Of a stretch of DNA of 64,000 nt, positions 52,789 to 62,017 are shown one piece after another (position 1 is the first letter of the stretch; each line of letters begins with the position of its first letter). Source of the stretch: Saccharothrix espanaensis DSM 44229 (GTDB lineage: Bacteria > Actinomycetota > Actinomycetes > Mycobacteriales > Pseudonocardiaceae); NCBI RefSeq assembly GCF_000328705.1, contig NC_019673.1, positions 3,844,001-3,908,000 on the forward strand, in the 5' to 3' direction. Made by a program: the position numbers and the translations under genes. The notes beneath the pieces are model-generated. The model ran no database searches, was not told the origin of the DNA, and was given only the letters and a program-made list of their open reading frames with translations.

Positions 52789-52828
52789 TCGCTTGACAGC
52801 CGCTGGCCGCGATTGCCAAGGTCTGCCA

Positions 52829-54439
52829 ATGGTTTTCCCCGCTCCCGGCGCGGAAGTGGCGCACCGGCGCGCGTTGCGGCTGGACGAGAACGCCCGGTCC
52901 ATCACCGACCGGTTCGGGTGGAGCGCGCTCGTGCTCGGTGACGACTCCGCGGTGGGCCGGAAATTCCCGGAGCGCTACGGCGACGAGCTCACCGCGCGCT
53001 CGGCGGGGCCGGTCCGAATCGCGTTCTTCGCCGGTCGGCCGGCCGCGGAATCGGTGGCCGGGCCGGAACTGGCCCGGCGGCTGGGCCTTTCCGACCACCT
53101 CCCGTGCCTGGTGGTGGTCGCCGAGGCCGGCGTGCACGTGCTGCCCTTCCGGGAGCGTTCCGCCGCCGACGTGCACCGGGTGCTCACGGGCTGGATGGAG
53201 GAGTTCCACCGGGCCAACGTTGGGCTGGTGGCCCGGTGGACGGCCGTGGAGCGCGAGATTCACCGGCTGGTGGCGGAGCTGTCGGGCTCGCTGTGGGCGG
53301 CGCGCGAACGATCCGCGCGGGTGCGTGCCGAGCGGGAGTCGTTACAACGGCTCGAATCGCTGGGTGCGGCACCGCTCGACTTGGACGCGGTCCTGGCGGA
53401 CCGGGCGGGTCTGCCGTGGGCGCTGACGACCGCGCTGTACGCGTGCCGGGACCGCCTGCGGGAACTGGACGCCGTCGAAGCGGCGGGGGAGCGGATGGCC
53501 GCCGCCGCACGGGACCTGTCCGGGTCCGACGACCGCCGGGCGCTGTGCCGCGTGCTCGGCCGGCTCACCGAGGACACCGCGCTGCGCCGGCTGCTCACCC
53601 CGGACGGCGCGGCGGCGCTCACGGCGGCGCGGGCCGCGTTCGGCCGGGACGACGACGCCGACGTGCGCGAGTGGCGTGCGGACAACGGGAAACTGTTCAC
53701 GCTTCCGGTGTTCACCGCCGCCCGCCAAGCGTGGCGGTGGATCGCCGACCAGGGCCGGCTGCCCCGCGAATCGCCCGCGCGGCACCGCGAGCGCGACTTC
53801 GACGCGTTCACCCGCGCCTTGGCGGCCCAACCGCTCGGCCCGGCGGCGGCCGACGGCGTGCTGGCCGCGCTCGCCGCCCACCACGGCGTGACGGACGAGG
53901 TGGAGTGGACCGCCGCGACGGCCGGCTTCCGCGCCTACCTGCTCGACGCGGTCGACCGGCTGCGCGCCACCGCGCCCGCCGGCTTCACGGCGGTGGGCCA
54001 CTGCCTGCCGACCTTCGCCCCGCCGGTCCGGCCGCTGACCGACGACCTCCGCGACCGGCGCGACGCCCTGGTCCGCGCGCTGCGGCGGGACGTGCCCGGC
54101 GCGGTGGCGGACGACCGGCGGACGGTGCTCGCCGCCGTGCCCGTGCTCGTGGAGGAGCACCGGGCGCGGGTGGCGGCGACCCTCGCCGGGCCGGCGCCGG
54201 AACCGACCGGCGAAGCCCAGGCGCGTCGGCTGGCGGAACTGGTGGACCTGCTGGGCTCCTACGACGCCGCAGTACGTTCGGCCGTCCACCCGCACCTGTC
54301 CGAATCAGGGGTGGTCGCCGTGGAGGTCGCCACGAGCCCGGCGGACGCGCTGGGCGTGCCGCCGGGGGAGGACCCCGCCGAAGTGCTGCGCCGGGTCGCC
54401 GCGCGGACCGTCGCCGAGCACCGCGGCACCCATGCCTGA
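52829..54439 (+). CDS. Hypothetical 536-residue protein
   Basis: This large soluble protein has no recognised family. The N-terminal 110 residues look like a small alpha/beta domain (FGWSALVLGDDSAVGRKFPE, VRIAFFAGRPAAESVAG, CLVVVAEAGVHVLPF). Residues of about 130-260 are highly charged and helical, with RERSARVRAERESLQRLESL as a probable coiled coil. The rest is Ala/Arg-rich helical sequence with WRADNGKLFTLPVFTAARQAW. There are no membrane segments, signal peptide or catalytic motif. ATG 52829 is preferred over an in-frame TTG at 52793. Strong third-position G/C bias throughout supports a real gene. Confidence 0.7.
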   Translation: MVFPAPGAEVAHRRALRLDENARSITDRFGWSALVLGDDSAVGRKFPERYGDELTARSAGPVRIAFFAGRPAAESVAGPELARRLGLSDHLPCLVVVAEAGVHVLPFRERSAADVHRVLTGWMEEFHRANVGLVARWTAVEREIHRLVAELSGSLWAARERSARVRAERESLQRLESLGAAPLDLDAVLADRAGLPWALTTALYACRDRLRELDAVEAAGERMAAAARDLSGSDDRRALCRVLGRLTEDTALRRLLTPDGAAALTAARAAFGRDDDADVREWRADNGKLFTLPVFTAARQAWRWIADQGRLPRESPARHRERDFDAFTRALAAQPLGPAAADGVLAALAAHHGVTDEVEWTAATAGFRAYLLDAVDRLRATAPAGFTAVGHCLPTFAPPVRPLTDDLRDRRDALVRALRRDVPGAVADDRRTVLAAVPVLVEEHRARVAATLAGPAPEPTGEAQARRLAELVDLLGSYDAAVRSAVHPHLSESGVVAVEVATSPADALGVPPGEDPAEVLRRVAARTVAEHRGTHA

Positions 54440-55057
54440 CCGTTGATCTTCACGATGGTGTCAGTGTGGAATAAAAGATCAGTACCAGGTCCGCCGCCGG
54501 CGGGCCGGCCCCCGCTCGGCCGGGATACGAAGACCTGATGGCCAAGAGGCCATTCGGCAGATATCGGCCGTGGGCTGTTTTCCCTTCCGGTCATCAGCCG
54601 CCGGTCGGGCCGGAAAACGCGCGGTGACGCTCGGTGGTCGGGTGGTACGGATTCGTATCGCCCACCCCGGGTAGGTCCTGGCCGCAGTCCGGTCCCGCAC
54701 ATTTCCGGACCGCTGTCAACCCGCCGCTCGGTCGCCGCTCGGAACGGTATTCGGGGACCTTTGCGGTACCCATTCCGGTTTGTGGGGAATAGGTTGAGCC
54801 GGCCCGGCCCGACGTGTATATATCTGCGGAGGCGCTGCGGTTAATACCCGGGCGAGAAATGGCGGCGCAGTATGGCGGGTCTCCTACCAGCGATGACGCC
54901 GGCCCGGCGGATCGGCGGAGGCATCGGTTTTTCGAATGGCTCCGACCACCCTGCGCACAATCGCTGTACCGCCGTCGGCGCGCAGGGCGCGGGCGGCCAC
55001 CCGGCCGGGCCGGTAGTCCGCAGGCCGGTCCAGGTCTCAAAAGGGGAGAGGGTTGGG
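54440..55057 (+). other. 618-bp leader region of the halogenase gene
   Basis: No gene is visible. The stretch is less GC-rich than its surroundings and holds a small hairpin (ATGGCC-AAGA-GGCCAT at 54538-54553) and a good promoter at 54794-54822. The transcript leader before the halogenase start would be about 230 bases. I see no riboswitch class I can name. Confidence 0.5.
54794..54822 (+). promoter_or_regulatory. Sigma-70-like promoter for the halogenase operon
   Basis: TTGAGC (54794-54799), 17-base spacer, TATATA (54817-54822): close to consensus at both boxes with ideal spacing, rare in such GC-rich DNA. Confidence 0.65.
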
Positions 55058-56620
55058 ATGAACACCAGGAATCCGCAGAACGTGGTCGTGGTGGGTGGAG
55101 GAACCGCGGGCTGGATGACCGCCTCGTACCTCAAGGCCGCATTCGGCGACCGGATCTCGGTCACCCTCGTGGAGTCCGGGCGGATCGGCACCATCGGTGT
55201 CGGCGAGGCCACGTTCAGCGACATCCGGCATTTCTTCCAGTTCCTCGACCTCAAGGAGGAGGACTGGATGCCGGCCTGCAACGCCACCTACAAGCTGGCC
55301 GTCCGGTTCGAGGACTGGCGGGAACCGGGGCACCACTTCTACCACCCGTTCGAGCAGATGCGGTCGGTCGGCGGGTTCCCGCTCACCGACTGGTGGCTGC
55401 AGAACGGCCTGACCGACCGGTTCGACAAGGACTGCTTCGTGATCGCGTCGCTGTGCGACGCCGGCCGCAGCCCCCGGCACCTGGACGGCCGGCTGTTCGA
55501 GCAGGACTACGTCGAGGGCGGCGAGGAGCCCGTCGGCCTGACCATGTCCGAGCACCAGGGCAAGACGCAGTTCCCGTACGCCTACCACTTCGAGGCCGCG
55601 CTGCTGGCCAAGTACCTCACCAAGTACTCGGTGGACCGGGGCGTGCGGCACATCGTCGACGAGGTGCAGGACGTCCGGCTCGACGAGCGCGGCTGGATCG
55701 ACCACGTCGTCACCAAGGAGCACGGCGAGCTGCACGGCGACCTGTTCGTGGACTGCACCGGGTTCCGCGGCCTGCTGATCAACAAGGCGCTCGGCGTCCC
55801 GTTCCAGTCCTACCAGGACACCCTGCCCAACGACAGCGCGGTGGCGCTCCAGGTGCCGCTGGACATGCAGGCCCGCGGCCTGCGGCCGTGCACGACGGCG
55901 ACCGCGCAGGAGGCGGGCTGGATCTGGACGATCCCGCTGTTCGGCCGGATCGGCACCGGGTACGTCTACGCCAAGGACTACTGCTCGCCCGAGGAGGCCG
56001 AGCGGACGCTGCGCGAGTTCGTCGGGCCGGGTGCCGAGGACGTGGAGGCCAACCACATCCGGATGCGGATCGGGCGCAGCCGCGAGTCGTGGGCCAACAA
56101 CTGCGTGGCGATCGGCCTGTCCAGCGGGTTCGTGGAGCCGCTGGAGTCGACCGGGATCTTCTTCATCCACCACGCGATCGAGCAGCTGGTGAAGTTCTTC
56201 CCGGCCGCGGACTGGCACCCGAAGCTGCGCGACATGTACAACTCGGCGATCGCGAACGTGATGGACGGCGTCCGGGAGTTCCTGGTGCTGCACTACATCG
56301 GGGCGAAGCGCGACGACACGCAGTACTGGAAGGACACCAAGACCCGGGCGATCCCGGACGGCCTGGCCGAGCGGTTGGAGCGGTGGAAGGTCCAGCTGCC
56401 CGACTCGGAGAACATCTTCCCGTACTACCACGGGCTGCCGCCGTACTCGTACATGTGCATCCTGCTCGGCGGCGGCGCGATCCCGCTGCGCCCGTCGCCG
56501 TCGTTGGCGCTGTCCGACGACACCGCGGCGCGCAAGGAGTTCGCCGCCATCCGGGACAAGGCCCGGCACCTGGTCGAGCGGCTGCCCGCCCAGTACGAGT
56601 ACCACGCCCGGCTGCACTGA
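55058..56620 (+). CDS. FADH2-dependent tryptophan halogenase
   Basis: This 520-residue flavin-dependent halogenase has the FAD motif VVVGGGTAGWMTASYL near residue 10, the catalytic lysine in CNATYKLAVRF at exactly residue 79 as in PrnA, the family signature GWIWTIPLFG and SSGFVEPLESTG with the active-site Glu near 360. Alignment by eye follows PrnA-type enzymes along the whole length, including HYIGAKRDDTQYW, so free tryptophan or a close indole is the likely substrate; regiochemistry cannot be read. ATG 55058 follows AAGGGGAGAGG. A flavin reductase gene follows after 22 bp and would supply FADH2. Confidence 0.93.
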   Translation: MNTRNPQNVVVVGGGTAGWMTASYLKAAFGDRISVTLVESGRIGTIGVGEATFSDIRHFFQFLDLKEEDWMPACNATYKLAVRFEDWREPGHHFYHPFEQMRSVGGFPLTDWWLQNGLTDRFDKDCFVIASLCDAGRSPRHLDGRLFEQDYVEGGEEPVGLTMSEHQGKTQFPYAYHFEAALLAKYLTKYSVDRGVRHIVDEVQDVRLDERGWIDHVVTKEHGELHGDLFVDCTGFRGLLINKALGVPFQSYQDTLPNDSAVALQVPLDMQARGLRPCTTATAQEAGWIWTIPLFGRIGTGYVYAKDYCSPEEAERTLREFVGPGAEDVEANHIRMRIGRSRESWANNCVAIGLSSGFVEPLESTGIFFIHHAIEQLVKFFPAADWHPKLRDMYNSAIANVMDGVREFLVLHYIGAKRDDTQYWKDTKTRAIPDGLAERLERWKVQLPDSENIFPYYHGLPPYSYMCILLGGGAIPLRPSPSLALSDDTAARKEFAAIRDKARHLVERLPAQYEYHARLH

Positions 56621-56642
56621 TCCGGCGGACCCGGCCGGACCG

Positions 56643-57161
56643 ATGACCGAGCCCAGTACGCGATCGGCCGCCCTGCCGGACGGGTTCCGCGCGATGATGC
56701 GCGGTTTCCCGTCCGGGGTGGCCGTCGTGACCACGACCGACCTCGCCGGCCACCCGTGGGGGATGACCTGCTCGTCGGTGTGCAGCGTCGACCTCGACCC
56801 GCCGACGCTGCTGGTCTGCCTGCGTTCCACGGGGCCGACCCTGGCGGCGATCCTGGTGCGCGGCGGGTTCGCGGTGAACCTGCTGCACGAGGACGCGCGG
56901 CCGACCGCGGAGGTGTTCGCCTCCGGCGACCCGGACCGCTTCGACCGGGTGGCGTGGCGACTGGACCAGGAGGCGGCGGGCCCGCACCTGGAGGCGGACG
57001 CGCACGCCGTGGCCGATTGCCGGGTGGGCCCCACCCAGGTGGTCGGCAACCACGTGGTGGTGTTCGGGGAGGTGCTCCGGATCACCCGGCGACCCGACCG
57101 CCACCCGCTGCTGTACGGCCAGGGCGGTTATCGCCGCTGGTCCACCGACCTGCCCGGCTGA
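56643..57161 (+). CDS. Flavin reductase (halogenase partner)
   Basis: This 172-residue flavin-reductase-like (FMN-binding split barrel) protein has FRAMMRGFPSGVAVVTTTDL, WGMTCSSVCSVDLDPPTLLV and FAVNLLHED, the normal order for two-component NAD(P)H:flavin reductases, ending in LLYGQGGYRRW. It begins 22 bp after the halogenase stop, so it is the reductase of that system. A 10-bp-stem hairpin follows 34 bp after its stop. Confidence 0.92.
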   Translation: MTEPSTRSAALPDGFRAMMRGFPSGVAVVTTTDLAGHPWGMTCSSVCSVDLDPPTLLVCLRSTGPTLAAILVRGGFAVNLLHEDARPTAEVFASGDPDRFDRVAWRLDQEAAGPHLEADAHAVADCRVGPTQVVGNHVVVFGEVLRITRRPDRHPLLYGQGGYRRWSTDLPG

Positions 57162-57195
57162 CCTCGTGAGTCACCACCGCGTTCGTCGCCGCCGT

Positions 57196-57231
57196 GTTTC
57201 CGCCGCCGGTTGTCCCGGTGACGGCGGAAAC
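57196..57231 (+). terminator. Hairpin after the halogenase/flavin-reductase pair
   Basis: GTTTCCGCCG and CGGCGGAAAC form a perfect 10-bp stem with a 16-base loop that itself contains CCGG pairs; no T-tract. Confidence 0.6.
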
Positions 57232-57240
57232 GTGGTGGTG

Positions 57241-57890
57241 CGCGGATCGTCGTCGCCGACGATTCCGGCCATGTCCGAGGTGTGCACCGGGCGGCGGATT
57301 TAGTCGACGACACTGGCGCGGGCCCATGCGGCGGGTGCGCGCCATGCGCGGTTTCGCGGCGGACGTGCTCGCTGAGGTCGGCGACACCCTGCCGAGCGTG
57401 GTCGTGGTGGACGTGGACCTACCGCTCGGACCCGGACCCGCCGCCGAGGTCGCACCGCGCGACCGGCTGTTCGTGCGCCCGCCGGTCGTGAGCCGGTCGG
57501 TGTGAGCGGGCCGTGACCGCGCGGTCCGTGAATACTGTTCGCGATTTTCGCCGGTGGCATTCCCGGGCGGGTATTCACCCTTGTCGGCCGCGTTTCCGTG
57601 CGGTGCGGAATTGTTGCGGATAAAGGGTTTGTGCACCGGTGCGGCGTTCTGGATAAACTGGTGGAGTCGTGTCGGAACGTCTCGCGCGACGCGCTCGATG
57701 CCGGGGGGTGGAGCGACCGAACAGCGTGGAATCCCGCCGTGCCGCTGATCTTGGTCGTGGCGCGGCGGAGAGCGCACAGCGAAGCGATTCGCCGTGTCCG
57801 GCAAGGTGTTGCCGCAGGGGGAAGTGCGTTGACGCAAACCGTGGTGGTCCACCGTCGCCGTGCCCGCGGCGGCGGTGGCCACCGCTCCGT
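57241..57890 (+). pseudogene. Decayed NarL/LuxR-type response regulator
   Basis: Three recognisable pieces appear in order but in different frames: RIVVADDSGHVRG (receiver start), AADVLAEVGDTLPSVVVVDVDLP (receiver strand 3 with the phospho-acceptor Asp) and EAIRRVRQGVAAGGSALTQTVV (receiver-to-HTH linker, compare VAAGGSALDPEVV in intact relatives). No LuxR helix-turn-helix survives. Third-position bias is broken between pieces. The 57890-57998 stretch holds nothing I can identify. Confidence 0.5.
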
Positions 57891-57998
57891 CCGATGTGGA
57901 CCCCGTGTGGGGCCTCTGTGGACTCTGTCGAGGTCAGGTCCGATGGGCTGTCGGGATGCCGGTGGGCGCGGTCGTGAGGCCCGATGCGGTGCGGTGCA

Positions 57999-58250
57999 TC
58001 AGATCGGGTTGCACTGGGCCTGGTGGGTCGCCACGTACCGGGAGGTGCGGCCCCAGTTCTCGGTGGACCCGTCGCAGAACTTGGTGGACCCGCCGACGAC
58101 GGTCGTGCGGGTGTTGTCCTCGTAGTAGATCCGGTCGCACTGGTACCCGGCCTTGCACACCGGGATGGCCTGCGCGGGCGCGGCGGCGAGCAGTGCCGCG
58201 GCGGACAGCGCCGTGACGAGCACGGCCGAGCCGATGGTACGGCGGATCAT
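57999..58250 (-). CDS. Small secreted Cys-containing protein (DUF6289-like)
   Basis: This 83-residue exported protein has a signal peptide (IRRTIGSAVLVTALSAAALL, ending at PAQA) followed by a 55-residue mature domain with four Cys (VCKAGYQCD, KFCDGS, QAQCNPI) and YYEDNTRTTVVGGSTKFCDG, as in the DUF6289 family of small actinobacterial secreted proteins. ATG 58250 was chosen by the signal peptide. Its function is unknown. Confidence 0.75.
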   Translation of the reverse strand: MIRRTIGSAVLVTALSAAALLAAAPAQAIPVCKAGYQCDRIYYEDNTRTTVVGGSTKFCDGSTENWGRTSRYVATHQAQCNPI

Positions 58251-58391
58251 GGGCACCCCCAGGGTATGTGACTCCATTTCACGTTAGGGCCCGCGCCGGT
58301 CGCGGGAAATCGACCATCCGGCCTGTCGTCGGCGGCCGGTGGGACGCCGTCCCGGGTCCGCGTCGAGTCGACGGCGCCCACGGTTCGAAGC

Positions 58392-58447
58392 CCACCGTTC
58401 GGCGCCAACGGTTCAGCGTCCACGGTTCGGCGCCAACGGTTCAGCGC
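58392..58447. repeat. 28-bp tandem repeat downstream of the phosphatase gene
   Basis: Two 28-bp copies (58392-58419 and 58420-58447, two mismatches) of a unit containing GTTCGGCGCCAACGGTTCAGCG, itself built from GGTTCGGCG and GGTTCAGCG. A third partial copy reaches the phosphatase stop. Confidence 0.75.
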
Positions 58448-58454
58448 CTGTGGT

Positions 58455-59596
58455 TCAGCGGCGGGCGACCAGCAAGGGGACCAGCTGCTCGGCGGGCGTG
58501 AGCGAGCCGTGGTGACCGGTGAACGTGCTGACGAACGGTTCCGCCGCGGACCGGACGACGGCCAGCGAGCCCCGGCCCGCGACCACAGGTCGCCGATCCT
58601 CGGCCGGACGTGCTCGGCCACCACCGGGCCGAACCACCCAGCGGCGATCGCCTCCTCGCGCGACGCGATCCAGGCGCGGTCGCCGAGCACCTCCGTCCAC
58701 GCGGCGCGCACGTCCGCCGCCGCGCCCTCCCGCGCGTAGACGTGCCGGGCGCGCGCCTCGCCGCCGAGTTGGCGGACCCCGGCGCGCAGCCGGTCGTCGT
58801 TGTCGAAGTCCACCCGGTCCGGGTCGGCCACCGCGACCATGCCGTGGTCGGCGGTCACCACCAGCGCGGCGTCCGGCGGCAGTTCCGCGGCCAGGGTCTC
58901 GGCCAACCGGTCCACGAACGCCAGTTGCCGCCGCCACGGGGCGCTGCCCGGCCCGTAGACGTGCCCCAAGGCGTCGAGGTCGGCGTGGTAGGCGTAGACG
59001 AACACCCGTCCCGGTTCGTGCAGCGCCTCCAGGGTGCGCTCGACCAGGTCGCCCAACGCGAACGCGCCGCGCACCCGGCCGCCGCGCAGCACCGCGCGGG
59101 TCAGCCCGCTGCCGTCGTGCTCGCGCGGCACGACCAAGCGGACCGAGACCCCGGCGTCGGCCGCCCGCTCGAACGCGGTCCTGGTCGGCTGCACCCGCTC
59201 GGGCACCAGCGCCCGCCGCAGGTCGACCTGTTCGGTCACGCCGTGCCGGTGCCAGGACAGCGCGTTGAGCAGCTCGCCCTCCGCCGCGAAGGTCCACCCG
59301 ACGACGCCGTGCTCGCCGGTCGGCCTGCCGGTGCCCAGCGCGGCGACGCTCGCGGCGGTGGTGGCGGGGAACCCGGCGGTGATCGTGCGCGGCGGCAGCG
59401 AGGACAGGAAGGGCGCGTCCGCCGCGTACGCCGCGAGCAGTTCCTGACCCATGCCGTCGACCAGCAGCAGGCACACCCGGGAGGGTCCGGCCAGGCCGAG
59501 CACGTCCGCCGTGCCGGGCACGTCCAGACCGGCGAGCAGGGACGGGACGACATCGGCGAGCGAGCCGGAACCGTACCGGGGTGTCAACGGGTCCAC
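58455..59596 (-). pseudogene. Alkaline-phosphatase-superfamily gene with one frameshift near its 3' end
   Basis: The gene encodes a type I phosphodiesterase/nucleotide-pyrophosphatase-like protein: LLLVDGMGQELL (metal Asp), TITAGFPATTAASVAALGTG (nucleophile Thr region), VYAYHADLDALGHVYGPGS and VVTADHGMVAV (metal-site DHG). After RPRIGD the frame goes wrong; the expected ending (VVAGRGSLAVV, STFTGHHGSLTPAEQLVPLL) continues in the next frame to the stop at 58455. One base appears to be missing at about 58587, where GACCTGTGGTC would be GACCTGGTGGTC. This is either a recent mutation or a sequencing error. GTG 59596 was taken as start. Confidence 0.75.
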
Positions 59597-60281
59597 GCCG
59601 CCGATGGTAGCGGCGCGCCACGCGCTGCCGTGGTCACCTGTTCGGCGGGCGGTTTCCGGGACTGCGATTTCCGGGCGTGCGCCTAATACCACGGGCCGCG
59701 CTCGGGGGCGCGGCCGGCCCAATTCCGGCGGCCGGCCGTTCGGCATCGGCCCGGACCCGGGTTTGTGAATTCCGGGAGGACGCCACGCCGGCCGCGGCCG
59801 GTCCGGATTCCGCGGAATCAGACATCTCGGCCGGGTTCGCGCGGCGGACGCGCCCGGTGGTGTCGCCCCGGACGGTCCCACCCGGTGGTCGCCGCATTCG
59901 GCGTGGTCGGGAGCGTCCACCGGGGCCGGGGTGACCGGGGTGGGAGAGGACAAAGCGGTCCGAACGGCTGCACCGGTTACGCCCGAATCGGCCATAACAT
60001 CTGTTGAATACCCGGCGGTGATGGCGCTTGTGAGCTGGGTCGTCGTTTCTCCCGGGGTTTCCGGCGGCGGTCTGTCCGCCAGGTGTGCCCGGGTGCGCTC
60101 TGGCGTTGTCGGACCCGCGCCCCTATGCTTCGTCCGAACAGCGCGGATCATGCTGCCGTGATGTGTGTTTTGCGGATATCCACCGCTGATCCGCCGAAAG
60201 TGAATGCGGCGACGCACCGGGCGTGGCGGGAGTTCCGGGGCGGCGTCGGGTGCGCGAACCGGCGTGGGTGAAAGGCGACTC
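59597..60281. other. 685-bp intergenic region without a recognised gene
   Basis: Short open frames here have poor third-position bias and no family resemblance. Less GC-rich patches around 59990-60020 and 60140-60210 may hold the glycosyltransferase promoter; no convincing -10/-35 pair was found. Confidence 0.5.
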
Positions 60282-61991
60282 GTGAACCCCACCGTGGTGC
60301 CGGGCCTGGTCTCGGTCGTCATGCTCGTCCGCAACCGCCTGGAGTACACCCGGCTGGCGGTCGGGTCGCTCGCCCGCGCGTCCGGTGACCTGGAGTTCGT
60401 CATCGTGGACAACGCCTCCCAGGACGGCACCGCCGACTACCTCGACGAACTCGCGGGCACCTGCGAACGCCCGGTCACCGTGCTGCGGTTCGCCGACGAC
60501 CGGGGCGGCGCGGAACGCCGCAACGCGGGCGCGGAGGCGGCCCGCGGCGAGTTCCTGTTCTTCGTCGACAACGACGTGGTCGCCGACGACCCGGGCGTGG
60601 TCGAGGCGCTGGCCGGCGAACTCGCGGCCGACCAGGCGGTGGCCGCGGTGTCGCCGCTGCTGCTGTTCCCCGGTGACGACGGGCTGGTGCAGTGCGCGGG
60701 CGGCGGCTCCACCGGCGACGGTCGGATCGGGCTGGTCGGCCGCGGCCGACCGGTGGCCGACACCGACCGGGTGCGCCGCGCGCAGACCTGGGCCCCGACC
60801 GCGGCGCTGATGGTCCGCCGCACCTCCTTCCGCCGCGCCGGCGGCTTCGACGTGGCGTTCGACCCGGTGTCGCTGTGCGAGGACGTCGACCTGTGCTGCC
60901 GGCTGGGCGCGGCGGGCGAACGGGTGCTCTACGCCGGCACGGTCGCGATGCGGCACTTCGAGGGCACCACGATCAACCACGTGGGGCACGACAAGCTGCG
61001 CGTCTGGAAGCGGCACATGCGGGTGCTGCGCGCCCGCTGGTCGGAGGTGTTCGCGGCCGGGCCCCGGCACCCCGCCGCCGACCTGGACTGGACGCCGGTC
61101 GGCAAGGACTACCGCGACCTGTCCCGACCCCGGGTGTGGCCGCTGGTCCAGGCCGCCGACCGGGGGTTCTTCACCAGCGACCGGGCGCTGGCCCTGCCCG
61201 GCCCCCAGGACGTGCGGGTGCTCGCCGTCGACTGCGGGCCCGCCACCCACCTCGCGCTGCGCACCGTGCCGGGCATGCGCCTGGTCGGGGTCGCCGACCG
61301 GGACCCGACGGCGCTGCTGGCCGCCGTGCGCGCGCACGACGTGCCGTGGGCGATGCGGGACGCGGCGCGCCTGGTCGACACCGTGCCGTGCGAGGGCGTG
61401 GTGATCGGCTCGCACCGGCCGGACCTGGCCGTCGTCGCGCTGCGCCGCGGGCTGCACGTGCTGCTGGAGCCCGCCGCGATCTCCGACGACGCGGAGCTGG
61501 TCGATGCCGCGCGGTCCTCCGAGGGGCGGTGCGCGGTCGTCCGGCCGTGGGCGGACCACCCGGAGCTGGCGGCGCTGGGCCGGGCGGTCGCGGCCGGCCG
61601 GATCGGCGCGCCGACCCGGTTCACCGCGCGGCTGGAGCACACCGACCGCGAGGGCCTGCCGCACCTGCTCGACGCCGTCGAGCGGGTGCTCGGCGGCAAC
61701 GTCGGCACCCTGGTCAAGACCGTGTCGGCGCACCGGGTCCGGGCGACGGTCGCGGTGGCCGGGGTGCGCGGGGCGATCGAGACCACCGCGGCGGCCGCGC
61801 GGTCGCGGCTGCGGGTGACGGTGTTCGGCGACGGCGAGCTGTCGATCGACATCGGGCCGACGGCCCGGCCGTACGCGGACTTCGTGGAGGCCGCCCGCGG
61901 CGGGCTGGTCCGGTGGGCCGGTCTCGGTCCCGCCGTCGCCCGGCTCGTGCGGTGGCGTGATGAGGCGGCGGCGACCACCGCCGCCGGTTGA
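60282..61991 (+). CDS. Family 2 glycosyltransferase fused to an oxidoreductase-like domain
   Basis: In this 569-residue protein, residues 1-300 form a GT2 (GT-A fold) glycosyltransferase: VSVVMLVRNRLEYTRLAVGS, VIVDNASQDGTADYL, GEFLFFVDNDVV (DxD-like), a WAPTAALMVRR acceptor-loop segment and SLCEDVDLCCRLG. From about 310 a Gfo/Idh/MocA-like domain follows (RVLAVDCGPATHLALRTVPG, VGVADRDPTALLAAV, GLHVLLEPAAI), but its Rossmann glycines are poor (VDCGPATH), so it may be non-catalytic. GTG 60282 follows AAAGG. Its stop lies 27 bp before the chorismate-lyase-like start. Confidence 0.82.
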   Translation: MNPTVVPGLVSVVMLVRNRLEYTRLAVGSLARASGDLEFVIVDNASQDGTADYLDELAGTCERPVTVLRFADDRGGAERRNAGAEAARGEFLFFVDNDVVADDPGVVEALAGELAADQAVAAVSPLLLFPGDDGLVQCAGGGSTGDGRIGLVGRGRPVADTDRVRRAQTWAPTAALMVRRTSFRRAGGFDVAFDPVSLCEDVDLCCRLGAAGERVLYAGTVAMRHFEGTTINHVGHDKLRVWKRHMRVLRARWSEVFAAGPRHPAADLDWTPVGKDYRDLSRPRVWPLVQAADRGFFTSDRALALPGPQDVRVLAVDCGPATHLALRTVPGMRLVGVADRDPTALLAAVRAHDVPWAMRDAARLVDTVPCEGVVIGSHRPDLAVVALRRGLHVLLEPAAISDDAELVDAARSSEGRCAVVRPWADHPELAALGRAVAAGRIGAPTRFTARLEHTDREGLPHLLDAVERVLGGNVGTLVKTVSAHRVRATVAVAGVRGAIETTAAAARSRLRVTVFGDGELSIDIGPTARPYADFVEAARGGLVRWAGLGPAVARLVRWRDEAAATTAAG

Positions 61992-62017
61992 CGGTGACCA
62001 CCGAGGAGGCGCACGTG

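Noticed and set aside
52793-52798. TTGACA as a -35 box upstream of the hypothetical 536-residue protein
   Set aside because: No acceptable -10 box at 16-18 bases; the following sequence is GC-rich.
57528-57590. Inverted repeat GTGAATAC and GTATTCAC
   Set aside because: Arms are 8 bp and more than 30 bases apart, in a region with no gene to control; probably chance or part of the decayed regulator.
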